This document shows, piece by piece, positions 17,891 to 31,514 of a stretch of 64,000 nt of DNA. Both the position numbers and the translations under genes were made by a program. Every line of letters starts with the position of its first letter. The first letter of the stretch is position 1. The stretch is taken from positions 1 through 64,000 of the forward strand of contig NZ_JABXKH010000038.1 of NCBI RefSeq assembly GCF_017115105.1, in the 5' to 3' direction. This DNA is from Nostoc sp. NMS2. Its GTDB lineage: Bacteria; Cyanobacteriota; Cyanobacteriia; Cyanobacteriales; Nostocaceae. Under the pieces are notes generated by a model. The model ran no database searches. It was not told the DNA's origin and saw only the letters and a program-made list of their open reading frames with translations.

Positions 17891-20800
17891 TTAAGCAATT
17901 ACAGTAATATTTGCACTAGTAAGCATTGCCTGATTCGAGAACTGGGCTATCTGAACTTGTGCAGCCTTACCAATCCCATCTGCGTCAAAGAATAAATTAC
18001 CCGTAGTTTGATCGTAGATAAAGCGATCGCCTCCTGCTATCGCACTAGTCCCAAGTCGGAACAAGCTGGCATTGAGCGTAGTATTCTGAGATTGGCTTAG
18101 TGCGAATTCTGCCTTAGAAACAAAGATAGTATCATCTGCCAGAGTAAAATCAGCGATCGTATCATAGCCTCCAGTGCGGCTACCAGTCAGATCAAAGCTA
18201 TCTCGCCCAGTTCCACCAGTCAATACATCTCGACCAACTGCACCAGTGAGTAAATCATCACCTACGCCACCGAACAAGGTATCATTGCCTGAGTTACCAA
18301 AGAGGGTATCGTTGCCATCTCCTCCTGTTAACGTGTTAGCAGCATTATTTCCCGTCAGGGTGTTATTAAGGCTGTTACCAGTACCGTTGATTGTCCCGGT
18401 TCCAGTCAGAGTCAAGTTTTCCAGGTTATTTCCCAATACCCAAGTTATCGAAGACTTAACTAAATCTGTGCCTGCATCTGAGCCTTCAGCGATCGCATCG
18501 TTCAGATTGTCTACAGTGTAAATATCATTGCCAACTCCACCATCAAGACTGTCAGTCCCTGCACCTCCATCCAAGGTGTCATCACCCGCACCGCCTAACA
18601 AGGTGTCATTGCCGGAACCACCAATCAGGCTATCATTGCCATCAACTCCATTCAAAGTGTTAGCGCCAGTATTTCCCGTCAGGATGTTATTAAGGTTGTT
18701 ACCAGTACCATTGATGACCTTGCTTCCAGTCAAGGTCAAGTTTTCCAGGTTATCTCCCAACACCCAGCTTACCGAAGATTTAACTAAATCCTTGCCTGCA
18801 TTTAAGCCTTCAATAATACTATCGCTAAGGTTGTCTACAGTGTAAGTATCATTGCCAGCTCCACCATTGAGACTATCAGCTGCCAAACCTCCATCTAAAG
18901 TGTCATTGCCTGCACCACCTAACAAGGTGTCATTGCCGGAATCACCAATCAGACTATCGTTACCATTTTCTCCGCTCAAGGTGTTAGCGGCAATATTTCC
19001 AATCAGGATGTTATTAAGGCTGTTACCAGTACCATCAATTGCCCCACTTCCAGTCAGAGTCAAGTTCTCCAGGTTATTTCCCAAAACCCAACTCACTGAA
19101 GACTTAACTAAATCAGTGCCTGCATTGGCGGATTCAGTAATAGTGTCGCTTATACTGTCCACAGTATAAGTGTCATTGCCTTTACCACCAATGAGACTGT
19201 CATCTCCTGCACCACCATCTAAGAAATCATTTCCATCGCCGCCATCAAGGGTGTCGTTATCACCTAGTCCTTTAAGCGTGTCATTGCTCTGCAAGCCGGA
19301 GATGATATCTTTGTTCGCTGTACCAGTCAGGTTGTCTGGTTTTGGAGTGCCATTAATCACATTGACTGTTTGATTATTGGGATTAGTCACTATCAGTACA
19401 AAAACATCGGTGACAGATGCTGTTCCATCACTTGCGATAACTTTGATGTTGAGGCTACCAACGTTGTTAGTTGTGGGAGTACCACTGAAGGTGGTGCCAT
19501 TGAAGCTCAACCAACCAGGAAGTAAGTTACCGTCTTGCAGAGTAGCAGTGTAGGTGAGATTTCCAGTATCTACATCGGTGAAGGTGTTTGCTGGTAGGGC
19601 GAAGTTGAAGGCAGTGTCTATTGTCGCTGTTTGATCAGCAATGGCGTTGGCAACAACTGGGCTATCATTCACCGCCGTAATATTAATATTGCGGGTAACA
19701 ACGGTACTATTAGCAGTCCCATCATTAACTAGAAAGCTGACGGTACGAGGTGTAGTACTGGGGTTATCACTGCTGTTGGTATAAGTAATGGTACGCAGTG
19801 CAGTTTGATAGTTAGCAACGGTGGCATTGCCAGTTAAGGTTAAAATGCCTGTGCTGCTGTTGTAGCTGCCCGTAATCCCATTTTGAGTGGTGAAGGCGAG
19901 GGTGTCTTGAGCAGAAATAAAGCCACTAGTAATGCTAACAGTGGCACTAACTAGGTTAGCGGAGTCTACATCGCTGACGGTGATGGCTGAGTCGATCGCT
20001 GTAGTGGCGTTCTCGGTGTATGCTAAAGCAGAGTTGGTAGCAGTCGCAACGGGCGCATCATTCACCGCCGTAATATTAATATTGCGGGTAACGACGGTAC
20101 TATTAGCAGTCCCATCATTAACAACAAAGCTGACGGTACGAGGTGTAGTACTGGGGTTATCACTGCTATTTGTATAAGTAATAGAACGTAGTGCAGTTTG
20201 ATAATTAGCAATGGTGGAACTGCCAGTTAAGGTTAAAACACCTGTGCTGCTGTTGTAGCTACCCGTAATCCCATTTTGGTTGGTGAAGGCGAGGATGTCT
20301 TGAGCAGAAATAAAGCCACTGGTGATGCTGACGGTGGCACTAGCTAAGTTGAGGGAGTCTACATCGCTGACGGTGATGCCTGAATCAATAGTTGTAGTGG
20401 CGTTCTCAATGTATGCCAGAGCAGAAGCAGAACCAGAGGTGATTGTCGGGGGAACCCCATTGTTCTTGTATAGTTGGGCATATATCCCATCGCTAGACCC
20501 GTCTTGCCCAAAGCTTTGCCAGGAAATGACAAAGTTCCCATCAGTTGCGATCGCAACTGATGGGTTACTTTGACTATCAATGGTAGTATTATTGACCAGA
20601 AATTCGTTCCCTTGAGGCGCCCCAGAACTGTTGTAGCGTCGGGCATATATCCCATAGTTATCCTCGTCCTGACCATAGCTAGTCCAAGAAATAACAAAAT
20701 CCCCATTTGCATCCATCGCTACTGTGGGGTTCTTTTGGTTGGCTATGGTGGTGTTATTGACTTGAAATTCGCTCCCAACAGCTACCCCAGCACTGTTGTA

Positions 20801-21592
20801 ACGTTGAGCATATATTCCATTGCCAGAAGCATCTTGACCAGTCCAGGAGATGACAAAATTCCCACCTGCATCCATCGCTATTGTGGGGGTAAGTTGATAG
20901 AGGCTGGTGATTTTGGTGCTATTAACTTTAAATTCGCTCCCTTGAGCTACCCCAGCACTGTTGTAGCGTTGGGCATATACCCCATAGTAATCGTCCCCAT
21001 TCTGAGCATAGCTAGTCCAGGAAATAACAAAGTCCCCATCTGCATCTACCGCTACTGTGGAGCTATTTTGATTACCGTTGGTGGTGCTATTAACTCTGAA
21101 TTCGTTCCCTTGAGCTACCCCAGCACTGTTGTAGCGTTGGGCATATATTCCATTGCCAGCCCCATCTAGACCAGTCCAGGAGATGACAAAATCCCCACCT
21201 GCATCTATGGCTATGGTGGAGTTATTTTGATTACCGTTGGTGGTGGTATTGACTCTGAATTCGTTCCCTTGAGCTACCCCAGCACTGTTGTAGCGTTGGG
21301 CATATATTCCATTGCCAGAAGCATCTAGACCAGTCCAGGAGATGACAAAATCCCCATCTGCATCTATAGCTATTGTGGGGTTATTTTGATCGCCGCTAGT
21401 GGTGGTATTGACTCTGAATTCGTTCCCTTGAGCTATCCCGGCGCTGTTGTAGCGTTGGGCATATATCCCATTGTTATCCGTATCCTGGCTAAAGCTTTGC
21501 CAGGAAATAACAAAATTCCCATTTGGATCTATCGCTACCGTAGAGTTAGATTGACTATTGTTGGTGTAAGTATTGACTTGAAATTCAGTCAT
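17891..21592 (-). CDS. RTX calcium-binding repeat protein with cadherin-like domains
   Basis: A 1233-residue protein without a cleavable signal peptide, as expected for type I secretion. Residues 1-385 hold about seven copies of a roughly 55-residue unit ([27 protein letters not shown]). Residues about 390-640 hold two nearly identical cadherin-like domains ([35 protein letters not shown]). A putative-Ig/dystroglycan-type domain follows ([15 protein letters not shown]). The C-terminal 480 residues contain four blocks of GGxGNDTLxGG calcium-binding nonapeptides. It is probably an extracellular structural or adhesive protein. No type I secretion genes are adjacent. Confidence 0.88.
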   Translation of the reverse strand: MTEFQVNTYTNNSQSNSTVAIDPNGNFVISWQSFSQDTDNNGIYAQRYNSAGIAQGNEFRVNTTTSGDQNNPTIAIDADGDFVISWTGLDASGNGIYAQRYNSAGVAQGNEFRVNTTTNGNQNNSTIAIDAGGDFVISWTGLDGAGNGIYAQRYNSAGVAQGNEFRVNSTTNGNQNSSTVAVDADGDFVISWTSYAQNGDDYYGVYAQRYNSAGVAQGSEFKVNSTKITSLYQLTPTIAMDAGGNFVISWTGQDASGNGIYAQRYNSAGVAVGSEFQVNNTTIANQKNPTVAMDANGDFVISWTSYGQDEDNYGIYARRYNSSGAPQGNEFLVNNTTIDSQSNPSVAIATDGNFVISWQSFGQDGSSDGIYAQLYKNNGVPPTITSGSASALAYIENATTTIDSGITVSDVDSLNLASATVSITSGFISAQDILAFTNQNGITGSYNSSTGVLTLTGSSTIANYQTALRSITYTNSSDNPSTTPRTVSFVVNDGTANSTVVTRNINITAVNDAPVATATNSALAYTENATTAIDSAITVSDVDSANLVSATVSITSGFISAQDTLAFTTQNGITGSYNSSTGILTLTGNATVANYQTALRTITYTNSSDNPSTTPRTVSFLVNDGTANSTVVTRNINITAVNDSPVVANAIADQTATIDTAFNFALPANTFTDVDTGNLTYTATLQDGNLLPGWLSFNGTTFSGTPTTNNVGSLNIKVIASDGTASVTDVFVLIVTNPNNQTVNVINGTPKPDNLTGTANKDIISGLQSNDTLKGLGDNDTLDGGDGNDFLDGGAGDDSLIGGKGNDTYTVDSISDTITESANAGTDLVKSSVSWVLGNNLENLTLTGSGAIDGTGNSLNNILIGNIAANTLSGENGNDSLIGDSGNDTLLGGAGNDTLDGGLAADSLNGGAGNDTYTVDNLSDSIIEGLNAGKDLVKSSVSWVLGDNLENLTLTGSKVINGTGNNLNNILTGNTGANTLNGVDGNDSLIGGSGNDTLLGGAGDDTLDGGAGTDSLDGGVGNDIYTVDNLNDAIAEGSDAGTDLVKSSITWVLGNNLENLTLTGTGTINGTGNSLNNTLTGNNAANTLTGGDGNDTLFGNSGNDTLFGGVGDDLLTGAVGRDVLTGGTGRDSFDLTGSRTGGYDTIADFTLADDTIFVSKAEFALSQSQNTTLNASLFRLGTSAIAGGDRFIYDQTTGNLFFDADGIGKAAQVQIAQFSNQAMLTSANITVIA

Positions 21593-21660
21593 GAAAAAAC
21601 CTCTCTTAAAAACTAAAAATTTAATTTCAACAATTACGCACTAATTAAGCAGACTCTCTA

Positions 21661-22761
21661 CTAATTAGGAATCACCGCACTCGGTCGCAGCCAGTAGTTC
21701 AACTCTGGTGCTGTAAATGCTTGGCGGATTTCTTTTCGTTCTTGATTCAAAACCATCGGACGCTGCACACCACCAAGAAACTGCACATCATAAAGTTCTT
21801 GACAGCCTGTGGTGAACTTCAGCATCCCCACCTGCTGGCCATTTCGCAAATCCACAACTGCCACGCCACAGAGCAACCGCTCAAACCTTTGGGTTATGGG
21901 CAACCCCCCGAAAATATGCCGTTCCCGAATCTGGCATAGTCCGACTACGGCGTAATACCCCACGCAGCACAACCCCCGCAGAAATCCAGGGAGTACACAG
22001 ACTACTTGTTTGTCTCCTGATTCTGGATGAATACGCCAGACTTCCCCTGCACCAGAGTTGAGCAGCCACAAAAACCCGTCATGCCAAATTGGGGAATGGG
22101 GCATTGATAATCCATCTACAATAATTTCATTGCTTTCTACTTCCACTACTACCCCACCGTTGGCTTTACTTGGTCGCCATCCCCCGACGGTATCCGTTGC
22201 ACCGAGGGCAGTTACATACTTTGGGTTGCCATCCACCATCGCTAACCCATTGAGGTGGCAGCGGTCTTCTGGCACTACTTGGGAAATAAATTTGGGATGC
22301 CAGCGCGGGACAAAACTAAAGTCTGGACTCAAAGTAGAAAGACACGAAAACCTGGTGTTGACAATCCACAGCCCTTCTCTGCCAAATTCCAGGTCGTGAA
22401 TGTTGAGGTCGCCTGTGAAGTATGTCATCCGTGGCAGGTAAAGGGCATCGTAGCGTCCGGGCTGGTCTTCTAAATACTCATAAGCTAATGCAGGAGCATT
22501 GGCTAATAAATGGACTTCGTGATGGCTAGCCAGTGCCAAACGTGAACCATTCACTGCCAATCCCATTGGTTTGGAAAATTGGCGTAACAGCATGGTTATC
22601 TGTTCCCCATTCCAGCCCACTAGTGCTAGTTTCCCGGCTTGGTAGGTGGTGATGGCAATGGAGCCTCCGGCTTGACTCAGCCAGGAGATAAATCCGGGAT
22701 CAGCATCACACTGAATTAAGTTATTCTCTTCTCGGACAGTAGTACTAGAGATGGCTAACAT
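21661..22761 (-). CDS. TIGR03032 family protein (beta-propeller-like)
   Basis: The 366-residue protein shows features I associate with TIGR03032: an N-terminal SWLSQAGGSIAITTYQAGKL, the middle DLEFGREGLWIVNTRFSCLS, PEDRCHLNGLAMVDGNPKYV and MPHSPIWHDGFLWLLNSGAG. Repeated short beta blades suggest a propeller. The molecular function of this family is unknown to me. It lies directly downstream of, or next to, the RTX gene on the same strand with only 68 bp between them, so the two may be co-expressed, with this gene first. Confidence 0.78.
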   Translation of the reverse strand: MLAISSTTVREENNLIQCDADPGFISWLSQAGGSIAITTYQAGKLALVGWNGEQITMLLRQFSKPMGLAVNGSRLALASHHEVHLLANAPALAYEYLEDQPGRYDALYLPRMTYFTGDLNIHDLEFGREGLWIVNTRFSCLSTLSPDFSFVPRWHPKFISQVVPEDRCHLNGLAMVDGNPKYVTALGATDTVGGWRPSKANGGVVVEVESNEIIVDGLSMPHSPIWHDGFLWLLNSGAGEVWRIHPESGDKQVVCVLPGFLRGLCCVGYYAVVGLCQIRERHIFGGLPITQRFERLLCGVAVVDLRNGQQVGMLKFTTGCQELYDVQFLGGVQRPMVLNQERKEIRQAFTAPELNYWLRPSAVIPN

Positions 22762-23718
22762 AAATCAAATTTTGTTGGGGAAATAATGTTATGGTTTAGA
22801 CTTAGTTGAGTAAAAAAACGGTTATACAAAACTAAATCTATAAGTAGCTACACTGACTTTTTCATAAGTCAAATTGGTTGCCAATAAACAAACCTGTACC
22901 AGGAACAACACCGAAAGGAATCGCCCTCTGATAACAGGTCACGCAGCACTAACTGCACCGTATACAAACTTTGCAGACTTTTTGAGATTAGTTGTTTTTA
23001 TACTCTTCTACTGGTAAGTCTTGCTGTGGTAACTACCGTTATAATAGTGACTCTTTATTTAAAATAAATCAGTATATATATTGAAGATAAATTTGGTCAA
23101 AACTTCAATTCGACGGCTCATATAGTGTCCGTCTAATTAGCCTAGTTAAAATACTTACAAGTATCATGTCCGGCTAATCACTTGTTACCATAACTTACGC
23201 GCAGGTAACAGAAAATTAAACCATAGAAGACGCTGAAATACCAGCGTGTTGGGCGGGTTCTCCGACTTGTACTCCTTCGGAGAACTCACTGGGTAGGAAC
23301 TGGCGCGACACGGAGAAATAAGAGTTATTGCGTAAGTCAACTTAACGCGAAACGGGCGGTTAGAAACCGCATCTACACGAAACTTTACCCACCTCCGTGG
23401 GTTTCAAAGCCTTGATTTGACCTTAGTCCGCGCAGGCGGACTTTGCCTGTATGGCCGCGTAAAGCCAACTCTTAGAGACGCTGCGCGAACGGCATAGCTT
23501 CGTTTAGCGCGTCATGCAGGAGGCTCTATTCCATTCGCCAAGGCAAAAGTAGACACCAATGCACAGTTGTGCTGACCCACGGATGATTGGGATTCAAATA
23601 AATCAAAAACACTATAATTATCCTCTCCAACATAAAGAGGAGTTGGAGAGAGGAGAGAGGTTAGTTGAACTCACGTCAGTTGTTCAGCTTTGAGAATTGT
23701 GAGTTTTGCACAGTTTTA
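22762..23718. repeat. Gene-free stretch with composite repeat (23225-23545)
   Basis: 22762-23220 shows no gene and no motif I recognise. 23225-23545 is the inverted copy of the composite repeat at 13176-13395: GCGGTTAGAAACCGC, ACCCACCTCCGTGGGTTTC, TAGTCCGCGCAGGCGGACT, a GACGCTGCGCGAACGGCATA unit and GAGGCTCTATTCCATTCGCC. Around 23620-23665 a GAGGAGTTGGAGAGAGG stretch is purine-rich. All of it lies downstream of hetR. Confidence 0.6.
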
Positions 23719-26502
<2,784 letters not shown>

Positions 26503-26520
<18 letters not shown>

Positions 26521-26539
26521 TTAGAAGTCGGGGATCTTT
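26503..26539. terminator. Perfect 17-bp hairpin, AAAGATCCCCGACTTCT
   Basis: AAAGATCCCCGACTTCT (26503-26519) and its exact inverted copy (26523-26539) enclose TTT. It lies past the end of the EamA-fusion gene and overlaps the stop codon of the micro-ORF at 26521. It could end transcription or be a dispersed palindrome captured there. Confidence 0.55.
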
Positions 26540-26643
26540 GATGTAGAGAAATTCCAAGTGGGCGGATTAGCGTCAGGATTGATGCTGAGAGTGATAGAAG
26601 CTAAACTAGCACCCACTACACCCAAACTGATTAAACTCGCCAT
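26521..26643 (-). CDS. Possible 40-residue micro-ORF coupled to the EamA-fusion gene
   Basis: The upstream gene's stop and this ATG share bases in TAATG, a classical coupling arrangement. The product begins MASLISLGVVGASLASITLS, which is hydrophobic enough for a membrane span or signal, and ends NFSTSKIPDF. The last codons and the stop fall within the AGATCCCCGACTTCT hairpin, so the 3' end may have been created by insertion of that palindrome. Family unknown. It may be a truncated remnant of a longer gene or a chance frame. Confidence 0.3.
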   Translation of the reverse strand: MASLISLGVVGASLASITLSINPDANPPTWNFSTSKIPDF

Positions 26644-28982
26644 TAATTCGTGTTACTGGAGGGTTTAGCTTGATTTCGCATTGTTTCCAGACTGAAAGCA
26701 GCTGCACCAAAGGTTACTAATAACACTCCCAGAATTTGTACAATATCTAAATTTTCTTGAATGATTAACCCAGCAAAAATTACGGTTAAAACTGGGATGC
26801 TACCACCGATAATTGCCGATCGCGAAGCACCTAATTTACTGATACCAACATTGTTTAGCAAATAGCCGGCAAGAGTCAGTACACCCAGGATAAATGCGCT
26901 CAAAACCAGTTCTAGCATCTTAGAGGAGTCAAAAACTATCAAGTTCCAATTGCTTGGTAAAGGTAGCATCAAGCAGATAAAGCTCAAGAACAACATGGTA
27001 GCAAAGTTAATTAAGGTAAAAGTCACGGGATGCAGTTTGCTAGCACACACCCGTGTCAAAATTATGTAGGCAGCAAAAGCTACGCCCGAAAGAAGGGCGG
27101 TGCTGCTTCCCATTGAAGGATTACCCATGCTGGTGCTGGGAGAACCCCCTAAAACCAACAATTCGCCACAGCAAATAGCGGCGATCGCAGCGAAGCGGAA
27201 TGTGGTAGGGCGATCGCGGAACAGAAACCACGACAATAACCCACTAACCATCGGATAGATAAAGAACAGTGCGATCGCCATTCCAGTTGTGACTTGAGCG
27301 ATCGCAATGTAGATTAGCACCTGAGACAAAAACAAAAAGCACCCACTTACAACCGACAATAGTAAAATCCGCTTGGTAGCTGTATTGGCAGCTGTGGGAT
27401 TTCCTCGCACTGAAGCCGCCAAGTTGTCTAAGTCTTGCCATAGTGTTGGATGCAAGATGGGAGATAGCAGTACCATCAGTGGTACTACTACCATAAAGCG
27501 TAGCGTCAAAATTAACAGAGTATTGCCCAAAGTTGGCGGCAGCAAGCGTTCTACATCTAATACTCCAAAAATCTGGGAACCTTCATGGAAAATTACCTTG
27601 ATGGCTATGTTGTAAAGCGACGATATCACTGCGGATAAGACAATCAACAAGAAACCGACTTGCAACTGCGAAAAGCCGGAAGAATTAGGCGATCGCGATT
27701 CTGAAGGTTTTGCTGCCGGCTGCGGCTCTAGCGCAGTAGAAGGTGGTGATTTCGGTTTGCTCTGCGACACTCTGCGGATAACAGAAGTTGGTTCAGCAGC
27801 GTTTCTTCTTCGTAAAGGTTGAGGTTGTATTGCTTCCGGCTGTGGCACAGATACAATAGGAGGTTCTGATGTTGTTTCGCTTTCTGACAAATCCTTATTG
27901 AGGACAGAAATGGGTTCAGCAGCATTTTCCTGTGGTGGCGGAACTACGGCAGCAGTAGGCTCTGATGTCGTTTCTCTTTCCGACAAGTCTTTGATAGGAA
28001 CAGAAATCGGGTTCGCGGCGTTTTCTTTAACAATGGGAGGCTCTGATGTTGTTTCCCTTTCCGACAAATCTTTGATAGGGACAGAAATCGGATTCGCGGC
28101 GTTTTCTTTAACAATGGGAGGCTCTGATGTTATTTCTCTTTCCAACAAGTCTTTGATGGAGACAGAAATTGAGTTCGCGGCGTTTTCTCTAACAACGGGA
28201 GGCTGTAATGTGGTTTCTTTTTCTTCTAAAAATTGATTCGGGATCGCGGAAATTGGCTCAGAGGAATTTCTTACTACTTCGCTAAAGGTTGGCGGGGATG
28301 TCTCAAAAGAATTGTTTTTTTCTGGCTCAGTAAACTGCAAAACAGTAGGTATACCTGCTGCTGGTTTGCGTGAAGTTTCTTCTATAGTTTTTTCTAGTTC
28401 TCCATGCAGGCGATTAACAAACTCCGCCAAAATCGTTTCCCCTTGCTGTTGCTGGCTATACATCCGTGACAACTGTTGGGAAAGATTACTTTGATAGTTT
28501 TTTAGCTCCTGTTGCAGCGAGTTAAAAGTAACAGTAACGGTGTCATCTAGGCTGTCAAACATGTGTTCGACTTTTTCATTGATTTCACCGACTACATTGC
28601 TGCTCACTTCAGCAGACTTCAGCGCAGCTTGTTCGTAAGACTTACCCTCTATGCTTTGGTTAGCTAAATTTGCCAGAGAAGATTGCAGTTGTGAAGATAT
28701 ATGTTTTGCCAGAACTTCTGCCAGTTGACGAATTAAGACTTGCTGCTCAGTGATTTGGCGCACTTGTTGTAAATGCTCTTTTTCCTCTACCAAGCTTTGA
28801 ATCTCATCGGATAACCGATTTTTTTCTGACTGAAGTCGCTTTACATCTTCCTGCAACGCTCTGAGGACATTCTGCTGAAGATTTTCTAAGTCTTCAACTA
28901 CAGCCCAAAGAGCATTTTCTGCTGCTCTAGATAGCTCGCCTCTGATTCTTGGGTTTTCTGGTTGCTTCTCGAATCGCCCCAT
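26643..28982 (-). CDS. DMT/EamA transporter fused to a long coiled-coil N-terminal region
   Basis: The 779-residue protein joins two parts. Residues 1-430 are soluble: a heptad-rich coiled coil (LENLQQNVLRALQEDVKRLQ, EKNRLSDEIQSLVEEKEHLQ) and a Pro/Glu/Ser-rich stretch with a 27-residue repeat (KDLSERETTSEPPIVKENAA). Residues about 435-770 hold ten hydrophobic spans in two EamA halves (e.g. VLIYIAIAQVTTGMAIALFF and FAGLIIQENLDIVQILGVLL), typical of drug/metabolite exporters of about 300 residues. The substrate is unknown. The N-terminal region could tether or oligomerise the carrier. No internal stop or frame change suggests an assembly artefact. Confidence 0.85.
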   Translation of the reverse strand: MGRFEKQPENPRIRGELSRAAENALWAVVEDLENLQQNVLRALQEDVKRLQSEKNRLSDEIQSLVEEKEHLQQVRQITEQQVLIRQLAEVLAKHISSQLQSSLANLANQSIEGKSYEQAALKSAEVSSNVVGEINEKVEHMFDSLDDTVTVTFNSLQQELKNYQSNLSQQLSRMYSQQQQGETILAEFVNRLHGELEKTIEETSRKPAAGIPTVLQFTEPEKNNSFETSPPTFSEVVRNSSEPISAIPNQFLEEKETTLQPPVVRENAANSISVSIKDLLEREITSEPPIVKENAANPISVPIKDLSERETTSEPPIVKENAANPISVPIKDLSERETTSEPTAAVVPPPQENAAEPISVLNKDLSESETTSEPPIVSVPQPEAIQPQPLRRRNAAEPTSVIRRVSQSKPKSPPSTALEPQPAAKPSESRSPNSSGFSQLQVGFLLIVLSAVISSLYNIAIKVIFHEGSQIFGVLDVERLLPPTLGNTLLILTLRFMVVVPLMVLLSPILHPTLWQDLDNLAASVRGNPTAANTATKRILLLSVVSGCFLFLSQVLIYIAIAQVTTGMAIALFFIYPMVSGLLSWFLFRDRPTTFRFAAIAAICCGELLVLGGSPSTSMGNPSMGSSTALLSGVAFAAYIILTRVCASKLHPVTFTLINFATMLFLSFICLMLPLPSNWNLIVFDSSKMLELVLSAFILGVLTLAGYLLNNVGISKLGASRSAIIGGSIPVLTVIFAGLIIQENLDIVQILGVLLVTFGAAAFSLETMRNQAKPSSNTN
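27960..28200. repeat. 81-bp tandem repeat coding for a 27-residue unit
   Basis: About three near-identical 81-bp units encode the repeat around KDLSERETTSEPPIV in the EamA-fusion protein. The two central copies are almost the same at nucleotide level, pointing to recent expansion. The unit length is a multiple of three, so copy-number change keeps the frame. Confidence 0.75.
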
Positions 28983-29740
28983 TAGCTTCTAACCTCTAAC
29001 ACCTTGACGATAAAGCTGCTTCCGGTACGCTTTATTGGCGCTCATCCTAATTTCCTGTATTTTGTCAGATAAATTAAAAATTTTAACAGCACTTCCGCAT
29101 TTCAACGTAATTCTGTCATACTGAACACAACTTAGCAAAGCATTAAATTTGCCCCACGGATTATTACACCGTGTTCTATTCAGCGTTGACAAGCATTTGG
29201 TCAGTTTAATTTATATCAACTATTTGTCAATGAGATTTTTACTTTTAAATAAATCTCACTCCAAATAAATATTTATTGTTTTGCTACCAATAGTAATTGT
29301 CCAAGACTTGTAGATGCGTGTGCTTAGGCGGAAAGTTATCTGACTTGCGAAACTAGTTGTAAATTTTTGTGGAATGTAACTTGTGTGACAGTTTATATCT
29401 CTAAATGGAGATTAAAGTATCTCTCTGTAGAAATTCAAAGTTACGCTATCCCCTGCACAACATTCTAATGAATGAGCAGCAATTCTGCAAAAACACGCTT
29501 TTTTGGCGTTATTGCAGTCTAGGTTCTACGTTGAGTAGATTTAGTAGACAAAAAAGTTAGAAAAATATTAATAATTCTTAGAGGATGTTTGAAAAGTATT
29601 TTTGGTAACATCTAAGTCTCGGAAACCTAACCCCCCTACCCCCCTTCCCTACAAGGGAATGGGGATTTAAAAGCCTCCGAAGCAATAGCTGGATTGGTTG
29701 AGAAGCTTACACTGTATCCAAGCATCAGTGTAGGAGTATG
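28983..29740. other. Intergenic, partial dispersed repeat only
   Basis: The 66-codon frame at 28989-29192 (-) has no coding character. 29620-29690 contains AACCTAACCCCCCTACCCCC and CTTCCCTACAAGGGAATGGG, resembling the inside of the elements at 31249, 42434 and 54888 but without their ends. Nothing else was recognised. Confidence 0.45.
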
Positions 29741-31090
29741 TCACAGAAATAAAATTCGGGCGATGCTAAAGATGGCAGCGCTAAGTAAAGCACTCACGGG
29801 GATTGTAATTAGCCATGCAGCAGCAATACCTTTTAGTGTTTGGAACTTAATCGACTTGATATTTTGCACTAGTCCAATACCAACTACACCCCCGACGAGA
29901 GCGTGGGATGTGGAGACTGGTAAACCTAGCCTAGAGGCGATAAGGATGGTAGTAGCAGTAGCAAGTTCAGCACAAAATCCACTACTAGGTTGCAAGGCAA
30001 TAATGTTTTCGCCAATAGTGGCGATAACTTTTTTACCCCAGACAGCTAAACCACCAACAATACCAGCACCGCCAAGGATTAAAATCCAAAGGGGGATGGT
30101 GATACCATCTGTAGGTACGCTACCAGTGCGATTGATGTAGACGATCGCAGCTAAAGGAGCGATCGCATTTCCCACATCATTAGAACCATGAGCAAAGGCT
30201 ACAAAGCAAGCACTTAGTAGTTGGAATCTTCCGAATAATCTTTCTACTGGATTGGGTATGAGGCATGTAAAAGAGGCAGAGGGGCGGGGGGCGGGGGGCA
30301 GGGGGAAAACTCTTCTCCCTTGCTCCCTGCTCCCTGCTTCCTGCTCCTCATCTCCCTCATCTCCCCCCATCTTCCCTAACTGTCGCCAACTAATGATTGT
30401 GAGTCCAACTGCTGCGATTGCACCGGTTAACAGGGGGATGTCGTAAGCAGGGATCGTAAAACCAACTTGCTCAATTACAAAATTGGTTAGCGGTTCAGTC
30501 AGCGATGGTAATACAATCACGCCGAATACACCTAGCAGCGCAGTACTCAACCAGGGAATCCATTCTTGTAACTGGACTACTTGATTAGGTTGATCCAAAA
30601 TCCAGTGCTTGATTAAACTGTAAAATAAAGCAGCGATCGCACCACTAATTAATGGCGTTAAAACCCAGCCAATGGTAATTAAGCCAATTGATGTCCAATC
30701 AATTGCACCGACTCCCAAAGCTACCCAACTAAATCCAGCGATCGCACCAACAACGGCATGAGAAGATGAGACTGGTAAACCGCGTGATGTGGCAATTTGC
30801 AACCACACACCACAAGAAATTAGTACCGTTACCATCCCAATAACGAATATTTGGGGTGTAGCTGCGAATAAGGCGGGATTGGCAATTTTCGTGGCTAGAG
30901 TTTCCGTTACCTCATGTCCAAACAATACAGCACCCGTAAACTCTAATACCCCAGCAATAATTAGTGCCTGTTTGAGGGTAACAGCTTTGGAACCAACAGA
31001 GGTTCCCATCGCGTTAGCGACATCGTTTGCTCCAAGATTCCAAGCGACGTAGAAGGCTAGTAGAGCCACGAAAAGTAGGGTATAGGGCAT
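29741..31090 (-). CDS. Inorganic phosphate transporter, PiT family
   Basis: A 449-residue low-affinity, cation-coupled phosphate carrier of the inner membrane. Both inverted family signatures are present: GANDVANAMGTSVGSKAVTL near residue 20 and HGSNDVGNAIAPLAAIV in the second half, each followed by GLPVSSSHAVVGA or GLPVSTSHALVGG. Between the two halves is a polar, low-complexity insert (GDEGDEEQEAGSREQGRRVF and PLPPAPRPSAS) encoded by a repeat of the CTGCTCCCTGCTCC class that is otherwise intergenic here. The insert falls in the large cytoplasmic loop and keeps the frame, so function is probably retained. Confidence 0.93.
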   Translation of the reverse strand: MPYTLLFVALLAFYVAWNLGANDVANAMGTSVGSKAVTLKQALIIAGVLEFTGAVLFGHEVTETLATKIANPALFAATPQIFVIGMVTVLISCGVWLQIATSRGLPVSSSHAVVGAIAGFSWVALGVGAIDWTSIGLITIGWVLTPLISGAIAALFYSLIKHWILDQPNQVVQLQEWIPWLSTALLGVFGVIVLPSLTEPLTNFVIEQVGFTIPAYDIPLLTGAIAAVGLTIISWRQLGKMGGDEGDEEQEAGSREQGRRVFPLPPAPRPSASFTCLIPNPVERLFGRFQLLSACFVAFAHGSNDVGNAIAPLAAIVYINRTGSVPTDGITIPLWILILGGAGIVGGLAVWGKKVIATIGENIIALQPSSGFCAELATATTILIASRLGLPVSTSHALVGGVVGIGLVQNIKSIKFQTLKGIAAAWLITIPVSALLSAAIFSIARILFL

Positions 31091-31248
31091 ATTATTGGGT
31101 AGTAGGGGAGGTAAGGGGGATGAGGGAGAACAATGAATGAACCTCTAAACTTCGTCGTTGAACTTCTAAGCTTTAAACTTCTAGTTTTAACAATACCTTC
31201 GCCATTTTTTGTAGTGGCATGGCAAGGTTAAAATAGTGCATTAGATGT

Positions 31249-31393
31249 CTGACTTTTCACGTTATGTGGAAAAGTCCACGAAAACCTAACCCCCTAACCC
31301 CCTTCCCGACACGGGAAGGGGGAAAATTCAAAGTCTCTCTCCTTTTAGGAGAGAGATTTAGAGAGAGGTTTTTCAGATACCGTGAAAAGTCAG
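31249..31393. mobile_element. 145-bp MITE, family A copy 1, with 9-bp target duplication
   Basis: Ends are CTGACTTTTCACGTTATGTG and the imperfect inverted ATACCGTGAAAAGTCAG. Flanks are ATTAGATGT (31240-31248) and ATTAGACGT (31394-31402), a 9-bp duplication with one change. The inside carries CCTAACCCCC and GGAGAGAGATTTAGAGAGAGG stretches. Other copies are at 42434 and 54888. Confidence 0.85.
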
Positions 31394-31514
31394 ATTAGAC
31401 GTAGGTTGGGTGAAGCGGAGCGCAACCCAACAAACATATATCAGAATGTTGGCTTTGGCAAAGCCTCCACCCAACCTACAATTTTTTTGCAACTGAACTC
31501 CCTCATCCCCCTGA

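Noticed and set aside
20570..21169. 199-codon plus-strand frame antisense to the RTX protein
   Set aside because: It is a mirror of the tandem repeats in the RTX gene; its periodic [11 protein letters not shown] pattern follows from the repeat on the other strand.
28989..29192. 67-codon frame directly upstream of the EamA fusion
   Set aside because: Lacks a ribosome binding site and ends with a sequence that looks like leader DNA.
29694..30140. 148-codon plus-strand frame antisense to the PiT transporter
   Set aside because: It reads through membrane-segment codons of the real gene, and the PiT frame carries both family signatures.
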